A DNA stretch of 64,000 nucleotides from NCBI RefSeq assembly GCF_023278085.1, contig NZ_CP066265.1, positions 5,421,501-5,485,500 of the forward strand. The letters run 5' to 3'. Source of the stretch: Pseudomonas syringae (GTDB taxonomy: Bacteria; Pseudomonadota; Gammaproteobacteria; Pseudomonadales; Pseudomonadaceae). Made by a program: the position numbers and the translations under genes. Shown here piece after piece: positions 59,807 through 64,000 of the stretch (position 1 is the first letter of the stretch; each line of letters begins with the position of its first letter). Under the pieces are notes generated by a model, which was not told the origin of the DNA, ran no database searches, and worked only from the letters and a program-made list of their open reading frames with translations.

Positions 59807-60784
59807 TCACGGAATCAGAATGGTCGAGCCCGTGGTGCGCCGTGCTGACAGCTCGATGTGCGCTTGTGCGGCATCTTTGAGGGCGTATTGCTGAACGCCG
59901 TCGACCTTGAGTTTGCCGCTGGCGAGCATGTCGAACAGCTCGTCGGCCATGGTTTGCAGGTTCTGTGCGTTATTGGCGTAGCTGCCCAGCGTCGGACGCG
60001 TGACGTACACCGAGCCCTTCTGCGCCAGAATGCCCAGGTTCACGCCTGCAACCGGCCCTGACGCATTGCCGAAACTGACCACCAGCCCACGCGGGGCCAC
60101 GCTGTCGAGCGACGTCAGCCAGGTGTCCTGCCCCACGCCGTCGTAGACCACCGGGCATTTCTTGCCGTCGGTCAGCTCCAGTACACGTTTGGCGACATCT
60201 TCATGGCTGTAATCAATGGTCTCCCACGCACCGAGCGCCTTGGCGTGGGCGGCTTTCTCCGGCGAACTGACCGTGCCGATCAGCTTCGCCCCCAGCGCCT
60301 TGGCCCATTGGCAGGCCAGCGAGCCGACACCACCCGCAGCGGCGTGAAACAGAATGATTTCGCCCGGCTTCACCTGATAGGTCTGACGTAGCAGGTATTG
60401 TACGGTCAGTCCCTTGAGCATCAGCGCTGCAGCCTGCTCGAAACTCACCGAGTCGGCCAGCTTGACCAGATTCGCCTCGGGCAGCACGTGCACTTCGCTG
60501 TACGCCCCCAGCGGCCCGGTGCCATACGCAACCCGGTCACCGACTTTGAAACGCGTCACCTCATCGCCCACCGCCTCGACCACGCCGGCGCCTTCAGCGC
60601 CCAGACCGGATGGCAAAGACGGCGCCGGATACAACCCGCTGCGGTAATAGGTATCGATGAAGTTCAGGCCGATGGCCTTGTTACGCACAACCACCGCCTG
60701 CGGCCCCGGAGCCTCCGGCTCGAAATCGACATAGTCAAGAACCTCGGGTCCTCCGACAGTGCTGAACTGGATACGCTTTGCCAT
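59807..60784 (-). CDS. qor: NADPH quinone oxidoreductase (QOR, zeta-crystallin family)
   Basis: 325 residues; MAKRIQFSTVGGPEVLDYVD at the start. MDR superfamily without zinc: GLGAEGAGVVEAVGDEVTRF, then the NADPH-binding FHAAAGGVGSLACQWAKALG and LIGTVSSPEKAAHAKALG. Ends with HIELSARRTTGSTILIP. Acts on quinones by one-electron reduction. Located between tsaC and hemF as in P. aeruginosa; divergent from hemF with a 170-bp gap. Confidence 0.95.
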   Translation of the reverse strand: MAKRIQFSTVGGPEVLDYVDFEPEAPGPQAVVVRNKAIGLNFIDTYYRSGLYPAPSLPSGLGAEGAGVVEAVGDEVTRFKVGDRVAYGTGPLGAYSEVHVLPEANLVKLADSVSFEQAAALMLKGLTVQYLLRQTYQVKPGEIILFHAAAGGVGSLACQWAKALGAKLIGTVSSPEKAAHAKALGAWETIDYSHEDVAKRVLELTDGKKCPVVYDGVGQDTWLTSLDSVAPRGLVVSFGNASGPVAGVNLGILAQKGSVYVTRPTLGSYANNAQNLQTMADELFDMLASGKLKVDGVQQYALKDAAQAHIELSARRTTGSTILIP

Positions 60785-60945
60785 GTGCTCTCTCCTTGAT
60801 GGTAAAAGGGCTGCAAAAAGAACCTATCGGACTCCTTCGCCCGACCTTCGTCAACTGCCAGCCCGCGCTGCCGATGGTATGCTACGCGCCAATTTGCCTG
60901 CGCCCCCCTTTGTTCCGGGGGCCAGCCGTTTGACGTCAGCCGTAA

Positions 60946-61868
<923 letters not shown>

Positions 61869-61869
<1 letters not shown>

Positions 61870-62693
61870 TGGACCGCTACGTCGTCTTCGGTAATCCCAT
61901 TGGTCATAGCAAGTCGCCGTTGATTCATCGTCTGTTTGCCGAGCAGACCGGGCAGCAGTTGGATTACCAGACTTCGCTGGCGCCACTGGATGATTTCACC
62001 GCGTTCGCCCAGGCTTTTTTCCAGACCGGGCGTGGTGCCAACGTCACGGTGCCGTTCAAGGAAGAGGCGTATCGCCTGGCTGACAGCCTGACCGGGCGCG
62101 GGCAGCGTGCCGGAGCGGTCAACACCTTGAGCAAACTCGACGACGGTACGCTGCTGGGTGACAACACCGACGGTGCGGGACTGGTGCGCGACCTGACGGT
62201 TAATTGCGGGATTGGTCTGCGAGGCCAGCGGATTCTGTTGCTGGGCGCAGGCGGTGCGGTTCGCGGTGCGCTGGAGCCGTTGCTTGCGCAACAGCCTGCA
62301 GCGTTGGTCATCGCCAATCGTACCGTCGAAAAAGCCGAACGACTGGCGCAGGAGTTTGCTGATCTGGGTCCAGTGTTCGCCAGCAGTTTCGACTGGCTTG
62401 AAGAGTCAGTGGATGTGATCATCAACGCAACCTCTGCCAGTCTGGCTGGAGAACTGCCGCCGATTTCCCCGAGTCTTATCCAGCCCGGCGCGACCTTCTG
62501 CTACGACATGATGTACAGCAAAGAGCCCACCGCCTTTTGCCGCTGGGCCACCGAACACGGCGCGGCGCAATCGGTTGACGGCTTGGGCATGCTGGTGGAA
62601 CAGGCGGCAGAAGCCTTCCTGCTCTGGCGCGGCGTGCGCCCGGATTCAGCGCCGGTACTGGCTGAGTTGCGCAGGTTGCTGGCGACGGGCTGA
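61869..62693 (+). CDS. aroE: Shikimate dehydrogenase
   Basis: Reduces 3-dehydroshikimate to shikimate with NADPH in the aromatic amino acid pathway. Start at 61869 gives [20 protein letters not shown] (274 residues); the longer frame lies inside hemF. Substrate motif [55 protein letters not shown], and the NADP-binding [17 protein letters not shown] with [14 protein letters not shown]. Overlaps hemF by one base. Confidence 0.97.
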
Positions 62694-62741
62694 AGCCTGT
62701 CTCTCGTTCCCACGCACAGCGTCGGGACGATGAGTCAGGGC

Positions 62742-64000
62742 TCAATCCTCAAACAGAATCGGGCATTTCTCCGCGCCTTCGAGTTTGTGCAATTCCTCGA
62801 TCACCTGTGGTCGGGCATTGCGCAGAACCAGCACCCGGCCTTGCTGAGCCAGGCGTCTGGCTTCTTGATGAAGCATCTCGACGCCCGAGTAATCGATGAA
62901 GTTGATCTGCTGCGCGTCGATCACCACGCGCTGCGCCTCGGTGCGTTGCAGGCGGGTTTGCAGGTAGTGACTGGCGCCGAAGAAGATCGAGCCGCCCACG
63001 CGCAGGACATCTTCATCACCCTCGCGCCACTGCTGGACGCGCGGTTGTGAGGTGCGTTTGAGGTAGAAGAACAGCGAAGCCAGCACGCCTGCGTAGATCG
63101 CGGTTTGCAGTTCCAGCAATAGCGTCGCCAGACAGGTCAGCGCCATCACGAAAAACTCGGCGCGACTGACCCGGAACAGCGCGCGAATGCCACGTCGGTC
63201 CACCAGCCCCCAACAAATCAGCAGGATTGAGGCGGCCATGGCCGGGAGCGGAATGTGCGAGATCAGCAAGGCCCCGGCAACCGCGAACAACGCGACCCAT
63301 AGCGCCGAAAACACTCCGGCCAACGGCGAGCGAGCCCCCGCTTCATAGTTCAGCGCCGCACGGGTGAACGAGCCCGCCGACAGGTAGCCGGAAAACAGCG
63401 AGCCGACCATATTTGACAGCCCCTGAGCACGGACTTCCTGATTGGCGTTGAGCATCTGTTGCGAGCGTGCCGACAGCGAGCGGGCAATCGACAGGCTGTT
63501 GACCAGCCCGAGCATGCCCACCGCCACGGCCGTCGGCAGCAGCCTGAGAATCAACTCGAGGTCCAGCGACAGCGGGCTGAATGGCGGCAGATGCCCGACG
63601 AAGGCGCTGACCACCCGCACATCACCAAACATTGCCGGCCACAGCCAGACCAGCAAACCGCTCGATACCAGCGCGATCAGCAACGTAGGCCAGCGTGGCA
63701 CCAGCGCCTTGAGACCGATACCCAGCGCAAGGGTCAGCAGTCCAAGGACCAGCGAAGGCATATCGACATCGCCGCGATGGCCGAGCACGGCGTTCAGGCT
63801 GTTGAGGGCAGTGGTCTGGCTCGGCAGATCGAGGCCCAGCAGATTGGGCATCTGTCCGAGGGCAATCACGACGGCAGCGCCCAGCGTGAAACCGAGTACC
63901 ACCGAGTGGGACACGAAATTCACCAGCGCGCCGAAGCGCATCATCCCCAGTAATAACTGGAAGACTCCGGCGATGAAGGTCAGCAGCAGGATCAGCATGA
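62742..64000 (-). CDS. SulP-family anion transporter with STAS domain, 5' end outside window
   Basis: At least 418 residues. The open frame reaches the window edge and its first visible methionine sits mid-membrane, so the N-terminal segments are missing. Several membrane spans are visible (ALVNFVSHSVVLGFTLGAAV, WPTLLIALVSSGLLVWLW, LPTAVAVGMLGLVNSLSIAR, AEFFVMALTCLATLLLELQT), and the conserved NMVGSLFSGYLSAGSFTRAA. The C-terminal STAS domain (about 300-418) has VVIDAQQINFIDYSGVEMLH. Probably carries sulfate, bicarbonate or another anion; the substrate cannot be told from this. Confidence 0.9.
   Translation of the reverse strand, partial: MLILLLTFIAGVFQLLLGMMRFGALVNFVSHSVVLGFTLGAAVVIALGQMPNLLGLDLPSQTTALNSLNAVLGHRGDVDMPSLVLGLLTLALGIGLKALVPRWPTLLIALVSSGLLVWLWPAMFGDVRVVSAFVGHLPPFSPLSLDLELILRLLPTAVAVGMLGLVNSLSIARSLSARSQQMLNANQEVRAQGLSNMVGSLFSGYLSAGSFTRAALNYEAGARSPLAGVFSALWVALFAVAGALLISHIPLPAMAASILLICWGLVDRRGIRALFRVSRAEFFVMALTCLATLLLELQTAIYAGVLASLFFYLKRTSQPRVQQWREGDEDVLRVGGSIFFGASHYLQTRLQRTEAQRVVIDAQQINFIDYSGVEMLHQEARRLAQQGRVLVLRNARPQVIEELHKLEGAEKCPILFED

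Overview
The window is chromosomal DNA from the replication-origin region of a Pseudomonas, most likely the P. syringae group. The gene order atpB-atpI-parB-parA-rsmG-mnmG / mnmE-yidC-yidD-rnpA-rpmH / dnaA-dnaN-recF-gyrB is the standard Pseudomonas oriC neighbourhood. The block plsC-gmhB-glyS-glyQ-tag-lpxL ... trkA-rsmB-fmt-def-tsaP-dprA-tsaC-qor-hemF-aroE follows the known Pseudomonas aeruginosa order. A gene that looks like the type III effector HopBF1, with a near-consensus hrp box in front of it, points to the plant-associated syringae group. Coding is dense, GC-rich and clean in the core; the inserted block is patchy and partly AT-rich.

Layout. (1) 1-16.7 kb: core. Genes left of about 9.9 kb read leftward and dnaA-gyrB read rightward, so oriC (9870-10453) is a divergence point with four perfect TTATCCACA-type DnaA boxes. 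A second origin-like intergenic region (5350-5941, between mnmG and mnmE) shares an exact 20-mer and a similar AT-rich block with the dnaA-side region. Two parS palindromes lie inside recF, next to the parAB genes that serve them. (2) 16.8-43.4 kb: an accessory block between gyrB and plsC. In transcription order (leftward) it holds cdiB, a 3115-residue cdiA, its immunity gene, a convergent kptA-like RNA 2'-phosphotransferase, then a run of displaced (orphan) cdiA-CT/immunity modules in different states of repair, then the HopBF1-like effector, a degraded stretch and a lone cysC. (3) 43.5-64 kb: core housekeeping genes again, with a molybdopterin oxidoreductase, a repeat-rich intergenic region (49.5-50.1 kb) and a SulP transporter cut by the window edge.

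How the parts work together. CdiB is the outer-membrane TpsB pore that exports CdiA; CdiA carries the TPS domain, haemagglutinin repeats, a central probable receptor-binding region, a second repeat region, a pretoxin region and a C-terminal toxin of about 140 residues that resembles ParB-fold toxins. Downstream, the array holds an EndoU-like toxin (interrupted by an in-frame TAA), a Fic/Doc-type toxin, at least three toxins I do not recognise, and one toxin/immunity pair decayed by frameshifts. Each complete toxin is followed immediately by a small AT-rich immunity candidate. Long blocks of near-identical DNA link the modules to the main cdiA, which would let recombination swap toxin ends. Junctions fall at fixed peptide positions (after YVTKSSVEA, and after GVGADVVKG), not at a VENN motif.

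Most novel: the mixed array itself, the pairing of a Fic/Doc toxin with a cREC-type protein, a KptA enzyme inside the same island, and a type III effector attached to the end of a CDI array beside oriC.
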